The notes under the pieces are model-generated. The model was not told the DNA's origin. It was given only the letters and a program-made list of their open reading frames with translations, and made no database searches. This document shows positions 13,501 to 25,550 of a DNA stretch of 64,000 nt, one piece after another; position 1 is the first letter of the stretch, and each line of letters starts with the position of its first letter. The translations under genes and the position numbers were made by a program. The stretch comes from Paratinospora sagittata (Eukaryota > Streptophyta > Magnoliopsida > Ranunculales > Menispermaceae), in NCBI GenBank assembly GCA_035771175.1, contig CM069590.1:56524477-56588476 (forward strand), in the 5' to 3' direction.

Positions 13501-14943
13501 CATATTTTTAGGATTTACTGTAAGTTTTAGAAGAATCGGGATTTGTTTAAGGATTCAAATTGATTTCTTTTGAATAGAATATGAGTTGTCATAGATTCGA
13601 ATGGGGATTCTTTCTACCACAACTCTGATGGTGTTTGAATTTTTATTACTGTAGAATTCGAGCTGTCTCCCATCCGCTGCCAAGTTTCTGAGGCTAAAAC
13701 TGTGGTTTGTGGGGCCGACTTTACTGTGTGGCTTACTTCTATTGAAGGATCTTCTATATTGTATGGCTTGTAGGACTATATTGAATTATTTTTCTTGATC
13801 TGAAATTCTAGTTTCCTTTTTCATTTGCATATATGCTAACACAGCTGCTTCTCAGAACTGCAGGTCTTCCACAGTATGGTCAACTTGGCCATGGGACAGA
13901 CAATGAGGTATTTCTCTCTGAAATATTAAATTGCCCATCAAACTTACAATTATGTGCATAGAGTTTCTCCAATTGTTTGCTTTTTGTGCAGTACAATACT
14001 AAGGATAGCTCAGTGAGGCTTGCTTATGAACCTCAGCCTCGTCCGCGAGCAATAGCTTCTCTTTCTGGAAAAACTATTGTGAAAGTTGTTTGTGGAACTA
14101 ATCATACAGGTTTTGCATGACCTCCTTTCAGTTTGAATTTGTATGGTTGAATTGAATGAATATTGTACAAAAATGGATTGCTTCATTCCACCCCCCCACC
14201 CCCACCCACTATTGCTCAACTTATGATTTAAGATTTACTGGTCAAAAGGATTCTCCAGTCTTTTAGTTGGAGTTTGACTTTCCATGGGGTTCAGGGAATA
14301 TGTGAGAATTATCTCCATTCATGTCCATGCTGGTCACACATAGACAACTCAAATGGTCTTTGATAATCTTACCTCGAATGCATGAATCAATTTGTGTTTT
14401 TCAATCATTAAATGTGTGATGGACACTCATTTTTGCTTTAATCTGGTTTTGGTATGCAGTTGCTGTGGACTCAAAAGGTTTTGTGTACACGTAAGTTTGG
14501 TCATTATAGCTTTTTGTTTAGCTTGTTTTTCTTCTCAGAATTATGTTTTTTTAATTAATTCTTGTGGCTGCTTTACCTACTTGTTACCTTTTCTGGTGCA
14601 TTCTCAGGTGGGGGTTTGGTGGCTATGGAAGGTCTGGATTAGCAACTGCAGTTTCTTTGTGTTACTAAGTGCAATTTAGAGAATGTGGAGTTGGCAAAAA
14701 ATGATAGATGATGGGACTACCATGTATAGGATGGGTTTCGGCCATTTCATATGCATTTTTGCTGCTTGAATTGTTGGTTGCTATTTTTCTTGTCACTGTT
14801 TGAGTTGGTGAAATGCAGGCTTGGACATAGAGAGCAGAAGGATGAATGGTCGCCTCGCCTTGTTGAAGTCTTTCAAAGACAAAATGTTCTACCTCCTGAT
14901 GCAGTAGTTTCAGCAGGTTCCATGAATTCTGCGTGCACTGCTG
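4552..14943 (+). CDS. RCC1-repeat protein, RCC2 homolog type; C-terminal exons missing
   Basis: Beta-propeller protein of the RCC1 superfamily, closest to plant homologs of RCC2. Exons: 4552-4750, 4876-4937, 5028-5095, 5812-5933, 13655-13760, 13856-13907, 13992-14109, 14460-14490, 14608-14631 and 14819-14943; all introns GT-AG, with phases consistent throughout (907 nt, 302 codons plus one base). An acidic, Lys/Glu-rich start (about residues 5-20) is followed by GELLFCGGTSWDTIG and then RCC1 blades: CYTWGRNDKGQLGHG, FSFGWNKHGQLGSG, GLPQYGQLGHGTDNE, VYTWGFGGYGRLGHR. The last donor leaves a phase-1 codon needing another exon. The family normally continues for about 170 more residues (remaining blades); nothing like them appears between 14944 and the N gap or beyond it. 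Intron 4 is 7.7 kb because an antisense LINE sits in it. Exons 8 and 9 are only 31 and 24 nt. Biochemical role in plants not inferable here. Confidence 0.88.
5400..5436. repeat. Poly(A) plus (GAAA)n microsatellite
   Basis: An A run followed by five or so GAAA units, in intron 3 of the RCC2-type gene. A similar tract is at 34497. Such tracts are often old retroposon tails, but no element body is recognisable beside it. Confidence 0.85.
7065..10620 (-). pseudogene. LINE ORF2 (endonuclease, reverse transcriptase, zf-RVT), broken
   Basis: N-terminal AP endonuclease: a LQEIKRSEI stretch near 10600, GSSGGILVLWN near 10490, YGPCSRND near 10370, GGDFN near 10260 and SRLDRFLFS then TSDHW near 10100-10020. 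Reverse transcriptase: ISLIPKK and DFRPISLT near 9150, AFVMNRQI near 9010, then HYLGMPLGG near 8450 and the thumb region. C-terminus: CCLCRLNDETAHHVFWEC near 7430, the zinc-binding RVT-associated domain, then a W-rich tail. The catalytic YADD/FADD box reads FVDC (near 8650), losing the second aspartate. There are many stops and shifts. The product would be inactive even if the frames were joined. Confidence 0.85.
10610..12414 (-). pseudogene. LINE ORF1 (gag-like, DUF4283-type), broken
   Basis: Three main minus-strand open stretches (12414-12004, 11997-11638, 11631-11248) and a tail to 10610 read as one decayed protein. The middle-to-C-terminal piece carries NGWIGVEGITLDRWKMEIL, which matches the hydrophobic W-GV-GL-L-W pattern of the nucleic-acid-binding DUF4283 region of plant LINE ORF1 proteins. 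It would package element RNA. Stops separate the pieces, so no intact product is possible. No start codon choice is meaningful. Confidence 0.7.
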
Positions 14944-17106
14944 GTACGAGTTCTCTACAAAATCTCACTCTCTAATCTCTTCTGGGACCCTTTATGCACT
15001 TCTTCTTTGCATTGTTTTTGCTATAATAATAAAAAAAAGCCTTCGGCATGCAGTTTCTCTTATTTGTCCTCATTTATCTATTCTAAATGAGCTTGAATAT
15101 TGTCCACCTCTGGAGCAGATGACTTATTCCTTCATCCTACAGAAAATATTTAGGTCCTTTTTATATTATATTCAGTATCCAGATTGTGAGAAAAGAGTTT
15201 CTTGACCAGTAGGCTGTAGGTGAATCAATATTGTAATTATTGTTGATGGCGTTGTTATGTACCGGCATTGTTGGAAAAAATGTAGTTTTACTTTTGGCAG
15301 ACACTGAGATATCCATACTTGTTCACTTTTAACTTTCTAATTTTGGTAGTAGCTGTATCTAACTAGTTGTCTTGTATATGAATGATTTTTCCACATTGGT
15401 TTTTTCCTTAGATTTTCACTTGTTCCATAGGAGCATTGAAACCCTAAAAGTTTGCAAAGCAGCTTTCAATGAAGACGTAGGAGTAAGCTTCATGATATTT
15501 GCTAGGTGTACTGTTAAACTTAGAACTTAGAAGGGTGTGTTTCGTTTTGCATACCTTAGATCTTTGGAGACTTGCGGTATGCAGTTTCCTTTGGTCACTT
15601 CCTTTGTTTAAATATTGAATTAATCCGCTTTAATGCTATTTTCGGATTCATTCAGTAATTGTATTTGATTGTCTATTATTGTCACAACAGCAAGTGTACG
15701 AGTCAGCCAACTGAAAAGTACGGTAACCTTGTTAGATTTTCTGCGTGCTTTGTTAAGGATGACATTTATATTTGAAACTATTGTGCAGCTTGCATAATGC
15801 AGATAATTGCATTTTTTTCTGTTTTTTCTGTTTTTTTTTTTTTCCGATACATATGCACATCAAGTGATCTCCCCCTTGCTCTTGTACTTCAGCACACTAA
15901 TTAAATATTTCTTTCTTACTTTTAACTGACTTGACTATATGGTCTTGTCACATGTGGCCTTAATACAATGGTAACATTGAACTATGCACCTACTCAAAAG
16001 CAGCAATAGATTTCTTAGCCAAAGGAATGATAAATCCAAATGAAGCAGTAAGGAAAAAAGAACTACAACCAGTCAATTCGCGGTACATAACTTTTCTTTA
16101 GGGATAGTACATTGGAAGTGTGGACCTCACTAATGGGCTGTTGGGTACAAATATCCAAAATTGAAAAATACGATTCTCAAATGGATCTAGAATGAGTATT
16201 CATACGACTATGTTTTGGAGCAATAGGATTTATGTATGTGAAAGTATAAAATAATAAATGAACGCATCATGTTTGTACTTACAGAAGCTTGACCAACGCA
16301 GTACATTGCCTTTTGTGCCTCATGCAAACTTTTTAATCTTGTGGTCACATTATGCTGGATTGATTGTCCCAAGAGGAGTCATGTGAAAGAAGAAAATTGT
16401 AGTGAAGTTGTCTCCTTGGTGATTTGGTGTGTGTCTGATGTTGATTATGATGGTGAGCCTAATTTCTATTTCGCCGATATTACCAATACTGGAACTAATT
16501 GCACTTATATTAAGATTTATTATGTAAATGTTTTAGTTAATAGATTTTTGGCTCATTTCGGTAGGATTCTTATTGTTAAAGTTCTTGAAGTTCTAATCTT
16601 ACTTTCTAATTGTAGGAGTCAAATTACTAGTTTTTATAAATTATGGTATGCACAGTGTCCCACATACTTAGTATTAATAATTAAATTGCCGTTGCTTGAT
16701 ACAATTCTCTCTCAATATCTTCATTTTAATTTTATTTTCTTCTTCTTGCTATGTGATCAACATCATTGTTTTTTGATAAATTTCAACAATTTACTAGGCT
16801 ATTATCTAAAAGCTATATCAATGTTAAATGATTTTATCACATAGTTATGATATATGTAAAATGCACCTAAATCACATGCCTTTGAATGTCTTTAATGAAA
16901 CTTTCAAAATAATGTAGATGATCAAGTGATATTATCATACATATTAAGATACATGTCTGCATGTGTGTGTGGAAGTTGAGCTCACTCTGAAGCTTCAGCT
17001 TGAAAGTTGAAACACCTTTTGTACTTTGAAGTAGGTAAGGTCCTGTCTGGTTTAGCATTTACAAATAACTTTTGAAAAAAAAATTCAAAAGACAGTTTTT
17101 GGAGAT
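14944..17106. other. Downstream of the last RCC2-type exon, up to the gap
   Basis: Starts with a proper GT donor, so the first part is probably intron 10. I searched it by eye for the missing RCC1 blades (Trp-Gly pairs, the GHAQYGELG type of motif) and found none. A 167-codon open stretch at 16341-16844 is AT-rich, low in charged residues and unlike any family I know; I do not call it a gene. Confidence 0.6.
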
Positions 17107-17206
17107 NNNNNNNNNNNNNNNNNNNNNNNNNNNNNNNNNNNNNNNNNNNNNNNNNNNNNNNNNNNNNNNNNNNNNNNNNNNNNNNNNNNNNNNNNNNNNN
17201 NNNNNN
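17107..17206. other. Assembly gap (100 N)
   Basis: Exactly 100 unknown bases, the common placeholder for a scaffold join of unknown length. The missing RCC2-type exons and one Helitron flank could both be affected by it. Confidence 0.99.
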
Positions 17207-18684
17207 TTCAAGGCCAACTGCATGAAAAGAAAGGAAACCAACTGCAAGAAAAGAAAGGAAATGATGCTAGAGTGGCACCCAGTTACTATTACTCGTTTAA
17301 ATTAACAGTTTATCAACAATTACTTTTTTGTTATATATTGTTGTTTGTCCACAAACTTTACGTGGTGCTTGCTTATAATTAATGATTTATTGATAGGGCT
17401 TCTTCAATGATTTAATGAATAATGACTAATAATTCTATTAAAGTTTTCATAAAGCTTTTAATAACATTTTACCTTTTCAAAGTTAATTTACTTTGCAATT
17501 AGAATACATCTTTTCCATGATATTCTATAACAATATTAGGCAGATGTCTCTACAATCAATTTACGTTTCTGCTACATATAATTGATGCAACTTATAGGGG
17601 ATAACACAACATGCGAGAATATCATTTATTAATTAAGCTACGACAACTTTGTCTTCAGCTAAAGTGGTGTCATGTTTTTCAACAGTTTGTGAAGAAATTT
17701 GGTCAAATCTATATATCAAAAGTTTGGTGTAATTATGCTAAAGTTGAATATGTAAGGGAGCCTTAAATAAATAAGGATACAATTATCGAAATTAATAAAT
17801 GATTTTCTAATAATCATAACCTTGACATTCAATTATGTATGGCTTGCTCTTTACTTACCTTTGTTATTTATTGTTTGTATTTAAAAGGATAATAGTATTA
17901 GATAGTATTTAATTTTGAGGGGATAAAATTATTTAAATATAATGTTGCGAATGTTTTTTGGGTTATGTTAAACGTTAATCCTCTATTGTAATAGTTGTAT
18001 TTTTTTTAGTTGCCTATGTTTTGTAATTAATTTGGTAATATAGAAAGGGAAAAACAATTTAAGGTAATACTACTATAGACTCAATTTAGATTTACTAAAA
18101 CTGCTAACCTTCTGTGTAAATAATATTCATGTTAAGAATAATATTAACTAATTGATTAAAATATAATTATATAGCGTTCATCATTTGTTGTCTATACGAA
18201 TTAAAAAAAAATTCATCTATAATTTTTTCACTATTATAGGTGTGTTTAAATATTTGATCATATATATATCATCGTAACATTTTGATGGAAATTTATGATG
18301 CATGAAATTTTGCGAAACAAAAAGAAAAATCATTCTATTTCTTTTAAAGTTTCTATTAATAAAATACCATCAAATTACATAATGTAAAACTCATAGTCAT
18401 GCATTTATTTACAACCTTTATAAGTCCATACATATGACAAAAAGATGACTAACATTACATATATGATGATGCAACAACGAAATAGTTTGGAAACTTATAA
18501 CATATATAAACGAAATGAACAACTGGTCAAAGTCAAAGTCATTACATATGTTGAGTTTATTTGTTTTTCTTCTGCTTCTTCTTCTTTTCTTCTTCTTCTT
18601 CTTTGCTGCAAACAATTCAATTTTTATATAACAGGTAAGAAACAAAATGTCAGATCGGCAAACTATTATAAAAAATGAATCCAC
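17207..18684. other. AT-rich flank downstream of the RPA-like gene
   Basis: No coding sequence recognised. On the minus strand this is 3' of the RPA-like stop codon, so the Helitron 3' terminus (CTRR preceded by a short hairpin, read here as YYAG then hairpin) should lie here if the element is complete. I could not find a convincing hairpin by eye. Confidence 0.5.
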
Positions 18685-20816
18685 TTACATTTTCAAACAA
18701 TTTCTTTTTGATCCGCTTTCGTAATTTTCAGTGCTTCGTCTTGGTGAGGTGACGTCCTCTAACTTGTCGTGTAACATACTCGAGACGGCATAATTTTCAT
18801 TGCCATCTATTAGGTTATAGCGGTTAAGTCTTACCTTGAAGATATAACTTTGCCCAATCAATGGTTCACAGGATGCAAGCAATTCTTTCTGTATATCATC
18901 CTGTTAGTATTGAAAATAATTAAATAAGTAATACTTTGATAGCAGAATTGTAAGGGTCATAGATATATAAAATATTATGTGAACCCTTTATGTACCTGAT
19001 TGAGATCATTATAATCTTTTGAAAGAGGCTTTTGTAATATATTCTCTGCAACTCTATCGAAAATAACAAATGTCGTAGACGTAGAACTATCTTCAACTTG
19101 AACTTGCAACTTATATCTTGGTTAATGATAGTAAAATAGTTAGGCTTAATTTTTGTTTTTGGGTTATTTTATTATATATTGAATGAATTGAAGAAATAGT
19201 ATTTAGATATTATGTTTACCTCGGTTTTGGAAATTGAACTTCGACATTGCATTTCTCACACCAAAAAGTATGATCTAAACGGATCAATTTCTTTGAGCAT
19301 TGATTGCAAGATATATAGTTCCAACCACGGTCGACATTTATAGAAGTGATTATAGCTTTGCATGCAACTGATATGACCTGAATGCATAAATGGTTATTTT
19401 GACAATATTATTGTAATGTAGATACACAAACTATTATTATATATAGAAACAAATACAGCTAAAAAGTGAGATACTTACCTCTGTTTCATTTTCTGATCTT
19501 ATGGTTTTAATTTCTGCTAAAGTTTTGCGATCAGATGAAACAATGTCAATATCCTTTTTCGCTACTGGTGGTAGTTGTAGCAGACGTATTTTTCCCGTTT
19601 CCCTTGTAGTAGTTGTTTTGTAGGTAATTAACACAAATACAATTCAATGCAACTATAAGATATGTCGAACTGTCAGCATACCTGTTAACAATGAACTCTT
19701 TGACTTCTGGAACATCAAGATTGAAGTATATCTTACTTGAACTGGTTATACCAAAAGAGAGCTCATCTACAGTTAATAAGAAATATTTTTGGTTAGTTTG
19801 GATTTCAAATTGGCTATACCATTTTGTAAGAGCAAGATTAATAATTATGAAAATATAGGTTGTTACCTTTGAAACGTTTCATTGTTGTTGATGTTAAAAT
19901 GACAACTAATGGCACATGACTTTGCATCAAAGCTTGGTGATCTATACATTCAGTTTTATCGCCCCAAAAAGTGACGTTACCTTTTTCACCCCTGTGATAC
20001 AATGAAATCCAATTGTTATTCTAAAATTGATTTTGAACGTTATATAAAACATCATGCAAGTATGATATAATTTTGATATATAAGTAACTACCATGTAGTA
20101 AGAAGCTCCATATTTCTTTTTTTCACCATTCTTCCATCAACATTTTGATCAACAATAGTACTGACTGCAGTAACTTGTCCTATTATATCTGTTTTTTTTT
20201 AACAAAATAAAAATGTCACATGGGATTAGTCTGCAACAATGTTTATAAATAATAATAAATATAAAATAATGGATTATGTTTTACCTGAAAGTTGATTGTT
20301 GTTGTTCATGCGAGAGTCGATGTCATCAAGTTGCACATAGTCAAAACGATGACTCCTTATTATACAATCAACACTTGATAGTTCTATTATTGAAGTTGAT
20401 GAGAGAAATTGTATCATGTATTCATGAGGTACAACCCTATATGTGGGCTTGTTGGCAGTTACTTTGAAATTTGAGATTTTGTAGACTTTCCCTTCTTCAA
20501 TTATAGATCTAAATCTTGGAACCAATGTTTTATTAATTGATGCATGGATGTGATCATTCTGAAAAAAAAAAAAACGTTATCGCAATACTTTTTAATATAA
20601 ACAAATGCAAGCAGTACGTAATAATATTAATAATGGTACTTTTATGCTTACTTGTTCGTCGAGTAAGATGATGTCTAATGAAATGAGTTCATTATTGCTT
20701 CTGACATTTCTTGACTCCCACTGTCTTGTAACTCTTACTCTAATGTGCCAATCAATTTTGTCATTCTTGATGTCTTTGAGGAATGTATAGATTATTTCCT
20801 TCTTATTCATCTGCAT
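18685..20816 (-). CDS. RPA70-like protein of the Helitron (9 exons, 454 aa)
   Basis: Single-strand DNA-binding protein of the replication protein A large-subunit family, as carried by plant Helitrons. Exons in order of transcription: 20816-20652, 20558-20285, 20188-20092, 19991-19867, 19766-19682, 19602-19479, 19377-19220, 19116-18996, 18900-18685; all GT-AG, in phase, no stop. OB-fold signatures: WHIRVRVTRQWESRN (about residues 22-36) for the first DNA-binding domain; VTFWGDK for the second, near residue 190. The C-terminal domain has a C-x2-C-x12-C-x2-C zinc site (CNQC at 314-317, CEKC at 330-333), then TTFVIFDRVAENIL. The start is the first ATG after the helicase stop, giving the usual MxxNKKE-type beginning. 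It would coat DNA displaced by the helicase. A captured host RPA1 with its introns is the likely origin in the family; the C-terminus is shorter than cellular RPA70. Confidence 0.88.
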
Positions 20817-20902
20817 AAAATGACATGTTTGTTACGTAACCATACTCATACGCAACATGTTGATAATGCAAGTTATCATATAGGTGTAGGTTACCTTTTA
20901 GG

Positions 20903-23900
20903 TCATGACAACAATAGTTCTTCATAGACAATATTTTTTGTGTAGCCGTCAACTTCGGGGTTGTTATTATTTATTAGTATTTTTAACCCCCATCGTGATG
21001 TAACTCTTGAGACAGCAACATATAATTGCCCATGACTAAATACAGGCTTTGGTAAATATATGCCCGCATGCTCAAATGTTTGACCTTGGCTTTTATTGAT
21101 TGTCATGGAGAATGCAACACGTAGTGGAAACTGGCGACGTTTCAAAATAAAAGGCCATTTTGATTCTGTTGCAGACATCATAATTCTTGGGATAAAAACT
21201 TTTGCACCGATGTTTGATCCAGTCATTACTTTTGCTTCAATTACCCAGGGTGCTAATTGAGTGATAATTAATCGCGTTCCATTGCACAGGCCTACACTCT
21301 GGTTAATATTCCTCAATAACATTACAGGAACACCAATTTTTAAATCTAATGAATGATTTGGAAGACCAGGGAATTTCAAACTGTTTAAGAACTCAACCGG
21401 AAATAATGTATCTTGGTCGTGAATGTGTCTTGAAGACTTGCAAATAGTATCAGAGCTCAAATAAGTTACTTGTTCTCCTGGAAGAGATTTCATTACAAAA
21501 CAGTTAATTTCATCAACCATGTCATTTGTTAGGGTTAGTATTCCCCTGGATATTAAATATGTTGGATCTTTGAGATGTCTCAATAAATCAGGATAAGTAC
21601 TTGTGACAATAGCTGCAATTGGATCATCTCCACCAGTTATAAGCAGATCTGTAGGTATTTTAATCCAGGTTGGTTCTTGTTCATTACCTAAGGCAACCTT
21701 TGGCAATGTTCCATCTCCGATTGAAAGCACCCACTCTGTAAAGGTTGATTTATCTCTGATTCTCATATTTTCAGTAAGAACAATGACATTACATTGGTCC
21801 CACAAATGTGATCTTTTAATTGAGGCAGCCATAACATCTTCTTTACTACCATTTTTTATAACTGGTAGTATTTGTCTAAAGTCGCCTCCTAAGAGAACAG
21901 TTTTTCCCCCAAAAGGTTTCTCAGACGAATAATCATCATCAAACCGAAGAATATCTTTTAATGTTCTATCAACAGCTTCAAAAATATATCGATGGTCCAT
22001 AGGTGCCTCATCCCAAATAATCAAGCTTGTTTTTTTCATTAAATTTGCCAATTGTGTTCCTTGACGAATTTCACATGTTGATGTCTCAGTGATATCAATT
22101 GGAATTGCAAACCTTGAATGAGCAGTTCTTCCACCAGGTAGTAATAACGCGGCAATGCCCGAAGATGCAACCGCTAGTACAATGTTTCCTTCTGCTCTTA
22201 TACGTCCAATGATGGTTTTGTATAAATATGTCTTGCCTGTTCCTCCTGCACCTGACACAAAATAGAGCTCACCACGTTTTTGTTCAACAGAGTGGATAAC
22301 AGCATCATGCACTTTTTTTTGCTTTTCATTTAATCCTCCATGCATTTGTAGGTATTCCTCTTTCAATTTTGCTCTATCATATGATAGTTCTTCTGTGATC
22401 AACCTGTTACTCAAGTCGTGAATCAATGTAGTAACTGGTATAGGCAACGGCGGGAACTCTTTAAGAGATCTATTGTTTCTTTCTAGAATCTTCTCAATCT
22501 CATAAAGAGTATAGTTCTTCAATTGTAAGTCTGTTAACTGCAAATCTTCAAACCCTAAAATATTCTTTTGGCGAAACAAAATATCTTCGCCTAATAAATT
22601 CCAATTTTCGTCCCATAGTTTTAATGGCTCAGAAACATCACAAAATAATAATAGGGTCACGAATAATTCCCTCAACTGATTGCCTGTTGACCACTGTGCT
22701 GCTTGAAGAATTGCATCATGCCATTCTTTGTCTCCATCTAATAGGCCAAGTGCATAGCATGTAGCTTTATATGTTGGATATGTTACCCCAGAAATTGTTC
22801 TTATTTCTTCAAAACTACGTGCTCCTTTAATAACATTAAGCAACATTCTAAGGTAAAATTTCTCACCTGACGTGGGATGGGCGTAAAAGATGCGCCCAAC
22901 ACATTTTCCTTGTTTTCTTCTTCGCCATTCCTTGCATGTTTGATGCCATACCCATTTTGTTGGAAAGTCTCCATAAGTCAACTCTCTAGCATCATCATAC
23001 ATTTCATTTGTTTTCATCCACTGAGTAAACATAGTCTTATCTACACCATTTCGATTAACAACATTATCTAGGTAGTCATTATCTGTAAAAGTCACGGCAT
23101 GTTCATCTGGTAGATGGAAAGCCAATCTTTCAATACCAGGGCTTCGATGATGAATGTCAAATTTATATATTCGCCAACATGCTTCGGATGCAGAAACATA
23201 ACGACAATTCATAAATGACTTTATTTCATCGGTTTTCTGCATATCGGTTATGTTATCTCCATTATTATGTACATTCTCTTCTAAGACTACTCTAGCTTGA
23301 TCAGGCCCTTTGTTTATGTATTTAAATAAATACTTGATTGACCTTGATCTATTACACCATTCAACATTTATATGTGCTTGGTACTTTACCACCAAATCAA
23401 TATTGTGTGGTACTACAAATCTATTATCAAGTTTTAAGCGATTCCTCACAACAAATCTTGAATCATCTCTTCTGCGGTATATTGGAAAGCCGTTTTCATC
23501 CACTGTAGTTTCACTTTGAAACTTCTTAGGAAAGTGTTTAGAACATCCATTTTTTGTCATACACGATGCATTAATGTGTGCTCGTCCACATGGACCATGC
23601 ATCATAAATTGTGCAACAGCATTGTATCCTATAAGATCTATTTCATTATTAGGGATTTCAGCCGAGATTATTTTGTCAATTTCAATTGGGTTAGGATACT
23701 TGTCAGCAGCATTCAGAAAAAGTAGTATATGAGCATGAGGTAGCCCTCTTTTCTGAAACTCTATTGTGTAGATAACTGCAATAACAAATCTGTATTAGAT
23801 TTTTTTTTGCAAAAAAATTACAATTAAGATAAAACATTTTAAAAATTAAGTTAATATATTTACTTGTAACGTACCTGCTGCAACTTTTCCGAAATGACTA

Positions 23901-25550
23901 TCTTGCACCAGATCTTTCAATAATTGGTCAAGTTTGATCTTGAATACTCTTGAAACAATATCTGGCCTTTCTTCAGGCTTTTGACCGGGTATTAATTCCA
24001 AAATACTTTGTATCTCAGCCCATTTTGGATTAGATGTGAATGTAATAAATAAATCTGGATTCCCAGCCCATCTACAAATAGCTATTGCATCTTGAAAATT
24101 TTGTGCCATGTATCGTGGCCCGCCTGTAAAACTCGATGGCAGTATAATACGTTTTCCAATAGATGATGGTATGGTGTCTCCTCGTAATACTGCATCGCAT
24201 AATCCTTTATACAATTCTACCCTTAATTGTCGTTGGTTATCACGAACCCATTTCAACCTACCATCTTCAATACATGTATATGCATCAACTATGTATTGTT
24301 GGAACAACCTGCCTGAACATATAATTGTTTGAGCTTGATTAAGTCTTTGTTGTATTCTATAGGCGTAATATTCTCTCATCGTTATATGTTTTCTCTTCGT
24401 TTGGCGTTTCCCATCATTACGACTATACGTAAGTTCCATATAAAAGCCATCTTCACCATAAGGAAATAACAATGGGTATTGCATAGCCATAAAAGATGGA
24501 TGTAGTTCGCTGATCCTTTGTAATCCATTGGATTTATGATCAACAATTATATCTCTTGAACTATTAGTATCATTATGATCAATGAGAGCGGCAATTTCTG
24601 ACGCAGATGGTAAATTATATTCTCTTTGATCATTTGTCCGATCTGAAATCAATCTTATTCGAACGGACAGATAGTCTGATTCTCGAAAACGATCGCGGGC
24701 CGACCTAAAAACTTTTGCCAATGGATTGTATTCATCAACCATTTTCAACAGTTCCCCAACTATCTGAGCATCTAATCTTGATTGACTACTATCTCCACCA
24801 AATGCACTCATTCTATTTGATACTTCGTTTTCCGTATCAAAAATATATAACTGCGCGAATTTCGGTTTATCGCCACTCATAGGTAGAAATGACCCAATTT
24901 TATGATGATTCTGTCCACTTAGTCGGAAAACATATGGACCACTTCCATTATTTATGCGATGGTCAATATTACCACCAATCGAAGTGAAGGCAAATATAGA
25001 ATTGTAACTCCTAATATTTTCCTTAAAGTGGGTTGATCTCTTTTCACCATCAAAACGTAATAGATTTTGAAGAAATTTGGGTGCTTCTTTCAAAAGAGCC
25101 AAACGTATTTTCCCTTCTTGACAACAAAGTGAAAATTGTGGATTTCGTGAAGTCTTGTGTTTGTCAACGCGTTCTTCATACCATAGAACTGCACCACAAT
25201 ATTGACATATATGTGTTGGTTTCCCAAAATCCCAAGGCTCAAAAACTCTTCCTATGAGGAACAAATGCTTGTTAGTTTTTATTCTTAATAGATTTATAAA
25301 CTACGAATAGTTAAAAAAAATAAAAAATGATTGTATAGCTATTCTTACTTGTAGTAGAGGTATTGTCGGAATCACTTCTATTTGTAGGAGGACTTTGTCT
25401 TGATGTATGATATGGAGCAAATCTACTCCTAGGTAATTGTCTTCTTCCATCACCCCTATGACAAACTCTTTGATGCAATTGTATTCTTTTTTCTTTCATA
25501 ATGGTTCTTCTATGTAATCTTGCAATTCTACATCTTTCAATTTCATCCAT
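20903..25550 (-). CDS. Helitron Rep-helicase (HUH endonuclease fused to PIF1-like helicase, 1483 aa)
   Basis: Rolling-circle transposase. Exons: 25550-25349, 25251-23875, 23775-20903, with GT-AG introns of 97 and 99 bp and matching phases; no internal stop. Exon 1 encodes an Arg-rich N-terminus; exon 2 starts with a CQYCGAVLW zinc-knuckle-like motif and contains the Helitron-like N domain. The HUH motif is HAH at residues 540-542 (in EFQKRGLPHAHILL). The paired tyrosines are in KYLFKYINKG, about Y675 and Y679. The helicase has Walker A GAGGTGKT (1035-1042), Walker B IIWDEAPM (D about 1115), GGDFRQILPVI, and the C-terminal VAVSRVTSRWGL motif. The length is normal for plant Rep-Hel proteins. 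All catalytic residues are present. It would nick at the element ends, unwind one strand and transfer it. The RPA-like gene begins 86 bp downstream. Confidence 0.93.

Larger units (their letters stand above)
18685..25550 (-). mobile_element. Autonomous Helitron, coding core (Rep-Hel plus RPA)
   Basis: Minus-strand pair of genes diagnostic of plant Helitrons: a fused HUH rolling-circle initiator and PIF1-type helicase, then an RPA70-like single-strand-binding protein. Coordinates given are first start to last stop. The true ends (5' TC, 3' CTRR with hairpin, insertion between A and T) lie outside and were not located. Both genes read through without stops or shifts, in contrast to the other transposons of the window, which suggests a recent insertion. 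Confidence 0.9.

Noticed and set aside
16341..16844. 167-codon open stretch on +
   Set aside because: AT-rich composition, Ile/Leu/Tyr-heavy and no recognisable motif; probably chance in a low-GC region.
17207..18684. Helitron 3' end (CTRR with hairpin)
   Set aside because: Several YYAG words exist but none has a convincing adjacent hairpin by eye, so no terminus is called.
21603..21932. 109-codon plus-strand open stretch opposite the helicase
   Set aside because: Antisense shadow of the Rep-Hel gene.
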